Part shown: positions 1 to 9,292 of the stretch, in pieces
Position numbering within the stretch: position 1 is the stretch's first letter
How the letters are laid out: the number at the start of each line of letters is the position of its first letter
Assembly (NCBI RefSeq): GCF_900115195.1
Contig: NZ_FOVO01000006.1
Coordinates: 1-64,000, forward strand
Length of the DNA stretch: 64,000 nucleotides
Origin: Xenorhabdus japonica
Lineage (GTDB): Bacteria > Pseudomonadota > Gammaproteobacteria > Enterobacterales > Enterobacteriaceae
Direction of reading: 5' to 3'
Made by a program: the position numbers and the translations under genes
The notes under the pieces: model-generated
Told to the model about the DNA's origin: nothing
Databases searched by the model: none
What the model saw: only the letters and a program-made list of their open reading frames with translations

Positions 1-115
1 CCTGTTATTCGTACAAGTAACAGGCACTAAAAAAGGGGATATGGGCTCAACTTGACACGTTGAAAAAATGACCTCCCCCCTTTTGCGACACCCTCAAAAA
101 TAGCGCGGCTCAGGT
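1..115. other. Intergenic left edge with a small hairpin
   Basis: No gene is seen here. Positions 1-24 form an inverted repeat (CCTGTTA at 1-7, TAACAGG at 18-24) with a 10-base loop. It lacks a clear T-run inside the window, so whether it is a terminator cannot be decided. Confidence 0.35.
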
Positions 116-1102
116 TTACAATGCCAATACCGTAACCCACATCGGAGATTTTCCAACCGGATAACGTGCCAGTTGAGTCAATTTTCCGGAATATTTATCA
201 ATATGTGACACTGAAATATGATCCGATTTCTGCCCTGACGCAATCAGGAAATGACCACTGTGATCAATGGCAAAACCACGAGGCTGGGTTTCTGTCGGAT
301 AATGTCCCGCTAATGTCAGATGATAGCCATCTTCTGAAATACGGAAATGGCTGATAAGGCTCTCTGAACGTTCACTGGTATAAAGATGTCGACCATCAGG
401 TGTAATGTGAATATCTGCCGACCAACGAACGTTGGAAAAATCTGTTGGCAACGAATCGATTGATTGCACAATACGGTATTTTTCCCATTTACGCAGAACG
501 TCAACCGCTGAATCCAATTCATTAAGGCAGTAGGTCGCTTGCTTTTTCGGATGAAATGCCATATGGCGTGGGCCTGCATCCGCTGCTGTGGTAATTTTAT
601 CTGCTCGGTTTTCTGTCAGATAACCCTGTTCGTCCAAATTGAAAATACGAATATGATCTTCTTTCAGGCATGGAACCAGTAATTGTCGATTTTCACGATC
701 AATATTGGCAGAGTGTGGCGCTTGCAGGCCTTCTACAATTTGGCACGCTGCTTTGACGATTCCAGTTTCATCAATAGGATGGACACTTAAGTTATTGAAG
801 CTGTAAGAAGCAGAAAATAAAAAACGTCCTGTTCTGTCAGTGGATATATGGGTCGGACTACCCGGCAATGGTGCAATGGCCTGCTGTCTAAGGCGTCCAT
901 CTTCCTCAATCGCATAAGTCACGATACTGAATTGAGGACGAATTCCTACATATAAATGTTTGCCATCAGGATTAACGACCATTGGCTGTACTTCACCTGG
1001 CACGTTCACGGTCTGGAGAAGCGAAAGTTCTCCTGCCACATTAAGCGACCATACGTGAATTTGTCGGCTGCTTGGGCTGGCTGTATAAACCACCTGTTTC
1101 AT
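116..1102 (-). CDS. pgl: 6-phosphogluconolactonase
   Basis: This 328-residue protein matches the E. coli Pgl (YbhE) family along its length; the E. coli protein is 331 residues. It starts [12 protein letters not shown] and ends in the conserved GKSPMWV segment. The family folds as a seven-bladed beta-propeller and hydrolyses 6-phosphogluconolactone in the oxidative pentose phosphate pathway in the cytoplasm. Family signatures include SPTHISTD, the ITPDGRHLY blade motif and [11 protein letters not shown]. The start is supported by an AAGGAG Shine-Dalgarno sequence just upstream on the minus strand. It is divergent from ybhA, as in E. coli. Nothing suggests damage. Confidence 0.95.
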   Translation of the reverse strand: MKQVVYTASPSSRQIHVWSLNVAGELSLLQTVNVPGEVQPMVVNPDGKHLYVGIRPQFSIVTYAIEEDGRLRQQAIAPLPGSPTHISTDRTGRFLFSASYSFNNLSVHPIDETGIVKAACQIVEGLQAPHSANIDRENRQLLVPCLKEDHIRIFNLDEQGYLTENRADKITTAADAGPRHMAFHPKKQATYCLNELDSAVDVLRKWEKYRIVQSIDSLPTDFSNVRWSADIHITPDGRHLYTSERSESLISHFRISEDGYHLTLAGHYPTETQPRGFAIDHSGHFLIASGQKSDHISVSHIDKYSGKLTQLARYPVGKSPMWVTVLAL

Positions 1103-1251
1103 GTTCTCTCCTTAATGCTTCATTGCCATTTCATTGATCTATAAAGATTCTTGAAAAGTTTTGTCTGCTAAACTGCTCATATGACAGTTTAATTATGTTC
1201 AACTACTGTATATTATTTTGTTTATATCATAGACAACCCAGAGGCCAACTC

Positions 1252-2067
1252 ATGTCATATCGCGTTATCGCGCTGGATCTAGATGGAACACTACTCGATC
1301 CACAAAAACGTATTTTGCCAGAATCACTGGCTGCCCTAAATGAAGCCCGCCAATCAGGTATCAAAGTTCTGATTGTGACTGGACGCCATCATGTCGCCAT
1401 CCATCCTTTCTATCAAGCGCTGCAACTTGATACTCCTGCCATTTGTTGCAATGGAACTTATTCATATGATTATCATGAAAAGAAAGTCTTGGCCTCTAAT
1501 CCACTCTCTATCCAAGAAGCCTCTCAAGCACTTTCCTACCTGCAAGATACGGAAATTCAGCATCTGATGTATGTTGATGATGCCATTTTATATCAATTTC
1601 CTCACACTGTAGCCCGAACCCTTGCATGGTCGGATTCTCTGCCGGAGCACCAACGCCCTAATATCCAGCAAGCAGAAAACTTTCAAGATGCAATCCACAA
1701 TGTGAATTTCATTTGGAAATTCGCTACCAGCTCACCCAATTTAGTAAAACTACGTGAGATTAGTGAACAAATTGAGAAAAATATTGGCCTTGAGTGTGAA
1801 TGGTCATGGTTTGATCAGATAGATATAGCTAAAAAAGGTAATAGCAAAGGTATGCGGTTACAGCAATGGGTGGAGTCGCAAGGTATGAGCATGAAAGATG
1901 TGATTGCTTTTGGTGATAATTATAACGATCTCAGCATGCTGGGAAGCGCTGGACTGGGAGTCGCTATGGGAAATGGCGTCGATGCTGTCAAAGACCGGGC
2001 AGATATTGTCACACGGGATAATACCCAGCCCGGCATTGCTGAAGTCCTTCGAAAATACGTTCTGTAA
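1252..2067 (+). CDS. ybhA: HAD-superfamily Cof-type phosphatase YbhA (pyridoxal phosphatase-like)
   Basis: The protein has 271 residues, against 272 in E. coli YbhA. An upstream in-frame ATG at 1195 exists, but the start at 1252 is preferred: it follows a GAGG site and begins with the family N-terminus MSYRVIALDLDGTLL. HAD motif I is DLDGT, motif II is the VTGR segment, and motif III/IV is FGDNYNDLSML near the C-terminus, with a C2-type cap between. E. coli YbhA dephosphorylates pyridoxal 5'-phosphate and other sugar phosphates in vitro. The exact substrate here is inferred from that orthology. Confidence 0.9.
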   Translation: MSYRVIALDLDGTLLDPQKRILPESLAALNEARQSGIKVLIVTGRHHVAIHPFYQALQLDTPAICCNGTYSYDYHEKKVLASNPLSIQEASQALSYLQDTEIQHLMYVDDAILYQFPHTVARTLAWSDSLPEHQRPNIQQAENFQDAIHNVNFIWKFATSSPNLVKLREISEQIEKNIGLECEWSWFDQIDIAKKGNSKGMRLQQWVESQGMSMKDVIAFGDNYNDLSMLGSAGLGVAMGNGVDAVKDRADIVTRDNTQPGIAEVLRKYVL

Positions 2068-2165
2068 TTACCTTTGGCATTATTGGGAGTGGGTATAAAA
2101 TGGGAGTGAATCAGTCATGAGATGGTCACTGCTGCACTCCCTACATACATAACTCTATATACATC

Positions 2166-2213
2166 ATTTCCTACGTATATACTTTCCTATGAATACAGTT
2201 TCCTGCGTACTCA
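2166..2213. repeat. 16-bp degenerate tandem repeat, three copies, abutting the modC stop
   Basis: Three consecutive 16-base units are visible: ATTTCCTACGTATATA (2166-2181), CTTTCCTATGAATACA (2182-2197) and GTTTCCTGCGTACTCA (2198-2213). Each contains TTTCCT. On the minus strand the first unit begins exactly with the modC stop codon TGA. Similar arrays lie at the kdpD and seqA stop codons. Confidence 0.7.
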
Positions 2214-3275
2214 TAAGTGACGATTTAAGGAAATACTCTTTATCTGCGCATACAGCCATTGTCCTACCCGCAGATTAAGCTCTTCCCGCGCCCAAGGTGT
2301 AATTCTCGCCCATAGGCTATGTTCACTCAGTGCCAATTTAACATCAACCTGACCATTTTCTTCAAAAAATTCAATGATTTTTACTTGTAAAGTATTACGG
2401 ATGCTGCTGTTTTTTGGAGGCTCCAAAACTAAGGAAACGTCTGATGCATCAATGCGGATACGCAAATCAGTTCCCGGAGAGGCATTAGTTTGTGGTAGCC
2501 AAAGAATTTTGTCAGCCACCGCAACTGCGGTCATTTGATAACGCTGATAGTGTTCCATGACCGATACTTTCAGTATGCTGCCAAGACTCTCTTTTTGCAG
2601 CCACGGACGCAGTGCACTGCTTGACCAAACGTCTTCCAAAGTCCCTGTCGCCCTGATTTTTCCATCGTCCATGACAATGACATTATCTGCCAAGCGTAAA
2701 ATTTCATCCAAACTATGGCTCACATACAGGATCGGAATTTTGACATCTTCGGACAATTTTTCGAGATAGGGTAATAACTCGCGCTTACGTGGTAAATCTA
2801 ATGATGCCAATGGCTCATCCATCAGCAAGATTTCAGGTGCAGTCAGTAATGCACGACCAATCGCTACCCGCTGTTTTTCTCCGCCAGATAATGTGATGGG
2901 AAAACGTGACAGTAAATGCTCAATCCCCAATAAGCCAATGATGCTGTCAAACTGCGGTTTCATCTCTGGTGCCATACCGTATTGTAAGTTTCCCTTCACA
3001 CGATAATGCGGGAAAAGGCGTGCATCCTGAAATACATAACCAATCCGGCGCTTTTCTGGCGGCAGAAAGATATTTTGTTCGGTATCCACTAAAGTGGAGC
3101 CATTTAAAACAATGCGACCTTTTTGTGGACGGCTCAATCCCGCAATGGCGTTGATTAATGAGGTCTTTCCTGCTCCCGAAAGCCCAAATATGGCGGTAAT
3201 GCTTTCTGTTGGCAACGTAGTATCAACCTGCATATGCAGCTCACCCAAATGCTGCTCAAAATCCACTTCTAACAT
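2211..3275 (-). CDS. modC: Molybdate ABC transporter ATP-binding protein
   Basis: ModC hydrolyses ATP to power molybdate uptake through ModB. The chosen start ([12 protein letters not shown]) gives 354 residues, against 352 in E. coli; a longer reading frame to 3362 would run deep into modB and is rejected. Visible motifs are Walker [10 protein letters not shown] near residue 35, signature LSGGEKQR, Walker B ILLMDEP and the H-loop VSHSLDE. The C-terminal 80-90 residues are the mop-like molybdate-binding domain typical of ModC. The start codon overlaps the last codons of modB by 7 bases, implying translational coupling in the modABC operon. Confidence 0.96.
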   Translation of the reverse strand: MLEVDFEQHLGELHMQVDTTLPTESITAIFGLSGAGKTSLINAIAGLSRPQKGRIVLNGSTLVDTEQNIFLPPEKRRIGYVFQDARLFPHYRVKGNLQYGMAPEMKPQFDSIIGLLGIEHLLSRFPITLSGGEKQRVAIGRALLTAPEILLMDEPLASLDLPRKRELLPYLEKLSEDVKIPILYVSHSLDEILRLADNVIVMDDGKIRATGTLEDVWSSSALRPWLQKESLGSILKVSVMEHYQRYQMTAVAVADKILWLPQTNASPGTDLRIRIDASDVSLVLEPPKNSSIRNTLQVKIIEFFEENGQVDVKLALSEHSLWARITPWAREELNLRVGQWLYAQIKSISLNRHL

Positions 3276-3967
3276 GCTGCCCCCAAACGTTTTCTCCCCC
3301 AACGTGTCAGCCATTCGGAAAGCATCAATGAAATCAGCGCTAATGCAATTGCAATTACGCACAGACGGGCTGCGGCTGTTTCCGCACCAGGCGTTTCTAT
3401 CAAGGTATACATGGCAAGGGGAATAGTGCGGGTTTCCCCCGGAATATTCGACACAAAGGTAATGGTTGCCCCAAATTCCCCCAACGATCGGGCGAACGCC
3501 AATACCGCACCAACAATGATGCCGGGTAATGACAGCGGCAGGGTAATGGTGAAAAAGACTTTAAGCGAATTCGCCCCCAAAGTACGAGCGGCCTGTTCCA
3601 AACGCCGATCTATGCTCTCCAGCGACAACCGAATGGCTCTGACCATCAGCGGAAAAGCCACTACAGCCGAAGCTAACGCAGCGCCTATCCAATTAAATAC
3701 AAAACTGACACCAAGCCAGTCATAAAGGAATTCACCAATTACTCCACGACGCCCCATGCTGATGAGCAACAGATATCCCACTACCACCGGTGGTAATACC
3801 AGTGGCAAATGGATAATGCTGTCAAGCAGGGATTTCCCAAAAAACTGGCAACGAGCCAGCATCCATGCCATTAATATCCCGAATGGCAAACTGAATAACA
3901 CAGCAATCCCTGAGATTTTTAAGCTCAGTAAAATTGCCTGCCATTCATATTCACTTAACATCTCCAA
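3269..3967 (-). CDS. modB: Molybdate ABC transporter permease
   Basis: The protein has 232 residues (E. coli ModB 229) and is a hydrophobic inner-membrane permease with about five or six membrane segments. It contains the EAA-type cytoplasmic loop ([16 protein letters not shown]...LPLSLPGII) that docks on ModC, and the conserved [27 protein letters not shown] stretch, given here in parts, characteristic of ModB. It lies 11 bases downstream of modA and overlaps modC by 7 bases. The function is firmly recognised by similarity along the whole length. Confidence 0.96.
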   Translation of the reverse strand: MEMLSEYEWQAILLSLKISGIAVLFSLPFGILMAWMLARCQFFGKSLLDSIIHLPLVLPPVVVGYLLLISMGRRGVIGEFLYDWLGVSFVFNWIGAALASAVVAFPLMVRAIRLSLESIDRRLEQAARTLGANSLKVFFTITLPLSLPGIIVGAVLAFARSLGEFGATITFVSNIPGETRTIPLAMYTLIETPGAETAAARLCVIAIALALISLMLSEWLTRWGRKRLGAAC

Positions 3968-3978
3968 AAGATCAGTTC

Positions 3979-4749
3979 CTACAGAGGACTAAAACCGTAG
4001 CGTTTAAAAATTGCAGCGGCTTCAGGGGTTTTAAGATAATCATAAAAATCATGAACAGCCTGTTTTTCATGGCCTTTGATTATTGCAACCGGATATTCCA
4101 CCGGTTTATGGCTTTCCGGTGGGAAAACACCCACAACTTTCACCTTATTGCTGGCAACGGCATCAGAGCCATAAACAATGCCCAGCGGGGCTTCAGCTCG
4201 TTCCACCAGCGCCATACCACTACGCACATTGTTAGTGCGTGCCATTAGTGGGTTGACCGTATCCCATGCATTCAAATATTGCAGCGATTCCTTGGCATAA
4301 ATACCAACTGGCACATGATCAGGATCGCCAACAGCTAAGCGCTCTCCCGTTAGTAAAGATTTCCATTTTGTTTCTCGGTTGATGTCAATTTTGTCTAATT
4401 TGCTCCCTTTGGGAGCTATCAGTACAAGCTGATTACCCAATAAGGTATGACGGGTATTCTCAGCAATTAATTGTTTATCAGTAGCATAATTCATCCACTG
4501 CTGATCGGCAGAAATAAAAATATCCGCAGGTGCTCCCTGCTCTATCTGACGAGCTAGGGTCGAAGATGAAGCGTAAGAAGCAACAATATCTCCCTGTTTT
4601 TCTTTTTTGTACTGTGCCGCAATATCATCAAGTGTGTTAGTTAATGAAGCAGCCGCAAAAACCGTCACTTTATCTGTTGCCCAGACGTTTCCAACAAGCG
4701 CAAAAGAGACCACAGCCCCTGTCAGCAACTGATAAACTTTCTTTTTCAT
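3979..4749 (-). CDS. modA: Periplasmic molybdate-binding protein
   Basis: ModA captures molybdate in the periplasm and delivers it to ModBC. The start at 4749 gives 256 residues with a classical signal peptide (MKKKVYQLLTGAVVSFALVG, cleavage near NVWA), and an AGGTGAG ribosome-binding site precedes it. An upstream in-frame start would place 30 extra residues before the signal peptide and is rejected. Oxyanion-binding signatures include FAAASLTNTLDDIA, SSSTLARQIEQGAPADIFISA (in two pieces) and GDPDHVPVGIYAKE. It is the first gene of modABC; a ModE-type palindrome sits about 30 bases upstream. Confidence 0.96.
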   Translation of the reverse strand: MKKKVYQLLTGAVVSFALVGNVWATDKVTVFAAASLTNTLDDIAAQYKKEKQGDIVASYASSSTLARQIEQGAPADIFISADQQWMNYATDKQLIAENTRHTLLGNQLVLIAPKGSKLDKIDINRETKWKSLLTGERLAVGDPDHVPVGIYAKESLQYLNAWDTVNPLMARTNNVRSGMALVERAEAPLGIVYGSDAVASNKVKVVGVFPPESHKPVEYPVAIIKGHEKQAVHDFYDYLKTPEAAAIFKRYGFSPL

Positions 4750-4780
4750 TTGACACTCACCTAAGATAACCAATATGGTG

Positions 4781-4804
4781 CGTTGCATATAACAAAATAC
4801 AACG
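4781..4804. promoter_or_regulatory. Candidate ModE operator upstream of modA
   Basis: A near-palindrome with arms CGTTGCATAT (4781-4790) and ATACAACG (4797-4804) lies 32-55 bases before modA. It resembles the CGTTATAT-type inverted repeat bound by ModE-molybdate in E. coli. The assignment is by eye against the remembered consensus. The regulator itself is broken in this window (see the modE pseudogene). Confidence 0.6.
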
Positions 4805-4993
4805 TTAAATGAAAATGCTATTCCAAGATTAATCGGCAAGTTGTGAGCCAGTTTTAGCTTTTTATATTAATTAAATGAAAAAACAAACCCTGTTGTTTCA
4901 AACGGGGTTTGTCAGCGGGCTGAATCCAGGATATACAGGCCTATGAAGAAGAAACCAGATAGAGATAGAAATAGAGATAAAATTAGACCAAAA

Positions 4994-5134
4994 CTACCGT
5001 TCAATACCTTTTGTTTCTCTTTTGGAAATAATATTAAACAATCCTCCAAGCCCGTAAATCAACGCCAAAATAGCAGCCATTACGACGGGAACCATAATCA
5101 GTGAAAATCCCATACTTTTAAGCAATTCAAACAT
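4994..5134 (-). CDS. acrZ: Multidrug efflux pump accessory peptide AcrZ
   Basis: This is a 46-residue membrane peptide. Its N-terminal [20 protein letters not shown] and the following [14 protein letters not shown] segment align directly with E. coli AcrZ (YbhT, 49 residues). AcrZ binds AcrB in the inner membrane and modulates substrate specificity of the AcrAB-TolC pump. One transmembrane helix spans about residues 9-32. A GAGG-like site lies just upstream. The position between modA and modE is the same as in E. coli. Confidence 0.93.
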   Translation of the reverse strand: MFELLKSMGFSLIMVPVVMAAILALIYGLGGLFNIISKRETKGIER

Positions 5135-5308
5135 GCTAACCTCATTCCTGAATGACTAACAAATTAACTGTGTCATAACTGATTCTGATATACACAGACG
5201 CTAATCTAGCTATTCTAGACAATAAAAAAGTAACAGTAACCGACGAAACGTGCGATTCTTAGGGTTCTGTTGTGAAAACTCTCAAATATTTGCCTGAAAT
5301 GAATCACT

Positions 5309-5578
5309 ATGCAAGCCCAAATATTATTAACACTGAAATTGCAACAACGCCTGTTGCAACTTTATGATCTGCTGTAAAAAATTCAACAAAAAGCGTTTGA
5401 TGCCCTGAAAGAAGATTCTCTACCCTTGGACAGCTTACTCGCCGCTATATCTCGCTTTTCGTTACAAACCAGTGCCCGAAATCAATTCTTCGGTACGATC
5501 ATTAAACGTAACCACGAGAATATTCAACAATATGGTATCCCGCTAAAACTATGCTCAATCGATTTCAAAAATTATTAA
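5309..5578 (+). pseudogene. modE: modE remnant (molybdate-responsive repressor), internally deleted and stopped
   Basis: The frame reads MQAQILLTLKLQQRL, which is the start of ModE, and then jumps directly to LQLYDLL, a TAA stop at 5375-5377, and KIQQKAFDAL...LAAISRFSLQTSARNQFFGTI, which in E. coli ModE lies about 75 residues further on. Most of the winged helix-turn-helix DNA-binding domain is therefore gone, and the C-terminal molybdate-binding domain is cut to about 20 residues before the frame ends at 5578. Intact ModE has about 262 residues. Traces of a degenerate tail may continue to about 5661. The gene lies directly before modF, as in E. coli, and cannot make a functional repressor. 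Confidence 0.88.
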
Positions 5579-5675
5579 CCCTCAATGAATAACAGACAGC
5601 TACGCATTGACATTGAACATTATTCCGCTTATTTCTGATGATCCTTTAGTTGATGTTGCTTAAAAAGGAAGAAGA

Positions 5676-7160
5676 ATGTCTGAATTGCAAATAACGCAAG
5701 GTAGTTTCCGTTTAAGTGACACCCGTACCCTACGGCTACCGTCACTAAAAATTATTTCTGAGGAAAATTGGGCTTTTGTTGGCGCAAATGGTAGTGGAAA
5801 ATCTTCGTTAGCCCGTGCTCTGTCCGATGAGTTAATTCAACTGGTAGGTGAACGTCATTGTTCGTTTCATACACCAATACGTCTATCATTCGAACAATTG
5901 CAAAAACTGATTGATGAAGAATGGCAACGCAACAATACAGATTTACTCAGTGAAGGAGAAGAGGATACCGGACGCACGGCTGCGGATATCATTCAACTTC
6001 ATCATAAAGACAATGAATTGTGCCTTGAATTAAGCGAGTATTTTGGTATTAAGGATTTGCTCTCGCGACGATTCAAGTACCTCTCAACGGGGGAAGTTCG
6101 TAAGGTTCTGCTGTGTCAGGCATTGATGGTAAATCCTGACCTGCTTATTCTTGATGAACCTTTTGATGGACTGGATGCTTATGCACGAGATCAACTTGCC
6201 CAGTTATTGAATTCTCTGGCTACAAAAGGCATTACTTTAGTTTTGGTGTTGACCCGATTCCATGAAATTCCTGATTTTGTCGAACAAATTGGTGTACTGG
6301 CGGATTGCCACCTGACGTTGAGCGGGAAAAAAGAGCGTATTTTGGCAGAATCTCTCGTGGCACAGTTAGCACACAGTGAGGAACTGAAAAATATTCACCT
6401 TCCCGAAACAGATGAATTACAGGCTGATGAACAACGCCCGACTAATCAGCCATTGGTGTCAATGCATAATGTTATTGTTCAATACAATGACAAACCCATT
6501 TTGCATGGCTTAAGCTGGCAAGTGAATCCCAGTGAACACTGGCAGGTCATCGGTGAAAATGGTGCTGGAAAATCGACACTTCTTAGTCTGATTACAGGCG
6601 ATCATCCCCAAGGTTACAGCAATGAATTAATATTATTTGGCCGTCAACGAGGAAGCGGGGAAACGATTTGGGACATTAAACGCCACATTGGTTATGTCAG
6701 TAACAATGTTCATCTTGAGTATCGTGCCAGTACCAGCGTTCGAAATGTCATTCTTTCAGGTTTCTTCGATTCAATAGGACTTTATCAGGCTGTTTCAGAT
6801 CGTCAGCAACAGTTAGCTGATAATTGGCTGGACTTATTGGGATTATCTGCTTCAACAGCAATTAGCCCTTTTCATAGTTTGTCATGGGGACAACAGCGGC
6901 TTGTTTTAATTGCCCGCGCTCTAGTGAAACATCCCGCATTATTGATTCTGGATGAACCTTTGCAGGGGCTTGATCCCTTAAACCGCCAGTTAGTTCTGCG
7001 CTTTATTGATATCATGATTTCCAGCGGTGATACGCAGCTCCTGTTTGTTTCCCATCATCAGGAAGATGCGCCAAAGTGTATTACTCATCGTCTGCGATTT
7101 ATACCTGATGGTGATATTTATCGATATAAAACCGAGAGTGTTTCCCTAGAATCGCTGTAA
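5676..7160 (+). CDS. modF: Tandem ABC ATPase ModF
   Basis: The protein has 494 residues (E. coli ModF 490), with two ABC ATPase domains in one chain. Domain 1 has Walker A GANGSGKSS near residue 37, signature LSTGEVRK and Walker B LLILDEP. Domain 2 has Walker A GENGAGKST near residue 295, signature LSWGQQRL and Walker B LLILDEP. ModF accompanies ModE in enterics and is linked to molybdenum handling, although its exact role is not established (formerly called PhrA). An AAGGAAGAAG ribosome-binding site precedes the ATG. It remains intact although modE, immediately upstream, is destroyed. Confidence 0.94.
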   Translation: MSELQITQGSFRLSDTRTLRLPSLKIISEENWAFVGANGSGKSSLARALSDELIQLVGERHCSFHTPIRLSFEQLQKLIDEEWQRNNTDLLSEGEEDTGRTAADIIQLHHKDNELCLELSEYFGIKDLLSRRFKYLSTGEVRKVLLCQALMVNPDLLILDEPFDGLDAYARDQLAQLLNSLATKGITLVLVLTRFHEIPDFVEQIGVLADCHLTLSGKKERILAESLVAQLAHSEELKNIHLPETDELQADEQRPTNQPLVSMHNVIVQYNDKPILHGLSWQVNPSEHWQVIGENGAGKSTLLSLITGDHPQGYSNELILFGRQRGSGETIWDIKRHIGYVSNNVHLEYRASTSVRNVILSGFFDSIGLYQAVSDRQQQLADNWLDLLGLSASTAISPFHSLSWGQQRLVLIARALVKHPALLILDEPLQGLDPLNRQLVLRFIDIMISSGDTQLLFVSHHQEDAPKCITHRLRFIPDGDIYRYKTESVSLESL

Positions 7161-7371
7161 TCTTCTTTTCTACTTCTGCACGTTACTGTGGTTCCTCTCT
7201 TGATAGAGGGGAATCCAGTGTTATCGCTCTTTCCAATCATTCTTTCTAAAATCAAGTAATATTTTTTTGATATTTTTTGTTATTATTTTTGAATTTTTTA
7301 ACCATTACTATAAAATCACCGCCTATTTTTAGACTATTTCATTGGTTTTTTCAAAGATAACAGGGAATTAT

Positions 7372-8229
7372 ATGGCTTGGGCATTACTTGCCGCTTCATT
7401 GGCTCTTTTAGATCGTTGCCAGAAAATTGCTTTTTTCATCGCACTCTTCGCTATCATTGCGGGGATCAGCACTAACGTACTTACCTATCCCGCTATCATC
7501 ACGCTGACAGTGATGACTCTATTAGGTGTGGCACACATTTATTGTAAAAAAAATAGCGGCTGTAAAAAAAACAGCAAAAAATATTTTGCCATCAGAATTA
7601 TTATCGAGTTGTTATTGCTTACTGGCGGTATTTTGCTATTTATGCATTACATTCCAGGATTTCATAATCTCAAATATCTGGACAAAGTACAGACTGGCTC
7701 GCTCAGCGCACCTTTTTCAATGTATTTCAACTTTGATAAGGCATTACTGCCATTTGTCCTAATATTCTGTATGCCTACTCTGTTCACCCGAAAACCTTTG
7801 GTTGAGGCACCTCCTCATGGATGGGCACTGTTGATCGTAGCCATCCCGGCATTATTAGGGCTTGCAACAGCATTAGACGGATTATCGGTTGAACTTCATT
7901 TACCTAGTTGGTTCCCTGCTTTTGTCATCGCTAATATTTTCTTTGTCTCTTTGGCTGAAGAAGCGCTGTTTCGTGGCTATATTCAGCAAAAGTTAAGTCA
8001 ATGGATGAACCCTTACTTAGCTCTTGTCATTACCTCTCTGATTTTTGGCGGAGCCCATTTTGCTGGTGGTGGTTTACTGATGATTTTCGCCACTCTGGCA
8101 GGGTTAATTTATGGTGTGACATGGATGTGGAGCGGTCGTTTATGGGTGGCTGTTGCTTTCCATTTTTCCCTCAATCTGATACACCTGCTGTTTTTCACCT
8201 ACCCAATAAAATCAGTAGTCATACATTAA
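7372..8229 (+). CDS. CPBP family intramembrane metalloprotease
   Basis: This is a 285-residue polytopic membrane protein. The three CPBP (Abi/Rce1-like) motifs are present: EEALFRGYIQ near residue 196, FGGAHFAGG near residue 225, and a late HFSLNLI. These supply the glutamate pair, arginine and histidines of the proposed membrane-embedded protease site. The ATG at 7372 follows an AGGGA site; a TTG ten codons earlier is less likely. Substrates are not predictable. A short lysine/cysteine-rich duplication (CKKNSGCKKNSKK) follows the first membrane segments. The gene occupies the place where E. coli has the gal operon between modF and gpmA. Confidence 0.8.
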   Translation: MAWALLAASLALLDRCQKIAFFIALFAIIAGISTNVLTYPAIITLTVMTLLGVAHIYCKKNSGCKKNSKKYFAIRIIIELLLLTGGILLFMHYIPGFHNLKYLDKVQTGSLSAPFSMYFNFDKALLPFVLIFCMPTLFTRKPLVEAPPHGWALLIVAIPALLGLATALDGLSVELHLPSWFPAFVIANIFFVSLAEEALFRGYIQQKLSQWMNPYLALVITSLIFGGAHFAGGGLLMIFATLAGLIYGVTWMWSGRLWVAVAFHFSLNLIHLLFFTYPIKSVVIH

Positions 8230-8380
8230 ACTGAATTCTATTTGATCTGAATTGTCACACTCTATTACCGGGATACAGTTCAGATCAAACACCGCCTTTC
8301 ATTCCTTTCTCCTCATCAAATATGTGATCGCCGTAATTATCAGCAAACATGATTTAAAACAGAAGATACGAGACTATTGT

Positions 8381-8410
8381 TTGCCGTTTTGGTCTATCGC
8401 GCCATATAAT
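8381..8410 (+). promoter_or_regulatory. Probable sigma-70 promoter of gpmA
   Basis: TTGCCG (8381-8386) and a perfect TATAAT (8405-8410) are separated by 18 bases, 54 bases before the gpmA start. Confidence 0.6.
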
Positions 8411-8464
8411 GCCCGCAGCGATCTTTTCATTTCGTATTAAAAAGTACTGATAGGAGTTTAAGCT

Positions 8465-9217
8465 ATGGCTGTAACTAAACTGGTTCTTGTAAGGCACGGA
8501 GAAAGTGAGTGGAACAAAGAGAACCGTTTTACTGGCTGGACTGATGTTGAATTGTCAGACAAAGGCCGCTCTGAAGCACAACAAGCTGGTCAACTGCTGA
8601 AAGAAGAAGGCTTCACTTTTGATTTCGCCTACACTTCCGTTTTAAAACGTGCCATTCACACTTTGTGGAATATTCTGGACCAGGTCGATCAGCAATGGCT
8701 GTCTGTTGAAAAAAGCTGGAAATTGAATGAACGTCACTACGGTGCATTGCAAGGTCTGGACAAAGCAGAAACCGCAGCTAAGTACGGTGATGATCAAGTT
8801 AAATTGTGGCGCCGTGGCTTCGCGATTACTCCTCCTGATTTGACCCAAGATGATGAACGTTACCCAGGCCACGATCCTCGTTACGCAAATCTTAAACCTG
8901 AAGAACTCCCAGTAACTGAAAGCCTTGCAACCACTATTGAGCGTGTTGTCCCTTATTGGGAAGAAGTTATCAAGCCACGCGTAGAAAAAGGTGAAAAAGT
9001 TATCATCGCTGCTCATGGTAACTCCCTGCGTGCACTGGTGAAGTATCTGGATAATATGAGCGAAGAAGCAATTCTTGAGCTGAATATTCCAACTGCTGTA
9101 CCACTGGTTTACGAGTTTGATGAGAACATGAAACCTATCAAACACTATTATTTGGGCAACGCTGATGAAATCGCAGCAAAAGCGGCAGCAGTTGCAAATC
9201 AGGGTAAAGCGAAGTAA
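8465..9217 (+). CDS. gpmA: 2,3-bisphosphoglycerate-dependent phosphoglycerate mutase
   Basis: The protein has 250 residues, identical in length to E. coli GpmA. It interconverts 3- and 2-phosphoglycerate in glycolysis and gluconeogenesis. The catalytic histidine lies in the LVRHGES motif at residue 11. [10 protein letters not shown] carries the Glu-89 region, and [10 protein letters not shown] carries His-184. A GATAGGAGTTTAAGCT leader gives a strong AGGAG site before ATG. It converges on aroG across a shared terminator. Confidence 0.98.
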   Translation: MAVTKLVLVRHGESEWNKENRFTGWTDVELSDKGRSEAQQAGQLLKEEGFTFDFAYTSVLKRAIHTLWNILDQVDQQWLSVEKSWKLNERHYGALQGLDKAETAAKYGDDQVKLWRRGFAITPPDLTQDDERYPGHDPRYANLKPEELPVTESLATTIERVVPYWEEVIKPRVEKGEKVIIAAHGNSLRALVKYLDNMSEEAILELNIPTAVPLVYEFDENMKPIKHYYLGNADEIAAKAAAVANQGKAK

Positions 9218-9245
9218 TTCTCAAGGATCACGCAAAAGAAATGTT

Positions 9246-9274
9246 AAAAGCCGGATTGATTTCCGGCTTTTTTA
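9246..9274. terminator. Bidirectional terminator between gpmA and aroG
   Basis: AAAAGCCGGA and TCCGGCTTTT flank a short loop and are followed by T residues on both strands. It sits between two convergent genes. Confidence 0.8.
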
Positions 9275-9292
9275 TGATGTTATTACAATAAA

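Noticed and set aside
2102-2141. Terminator between ybhA and modC
   Set aside because: GGGAGTG and CACTCCC can pair, but the loop is 26 bases long and there is no T-run.
8252-8440. 62-codon frame upstream of gpmA
   Set aside because: It overlaps the gpmA promoter and lacks a ribosome-binding site or family features.
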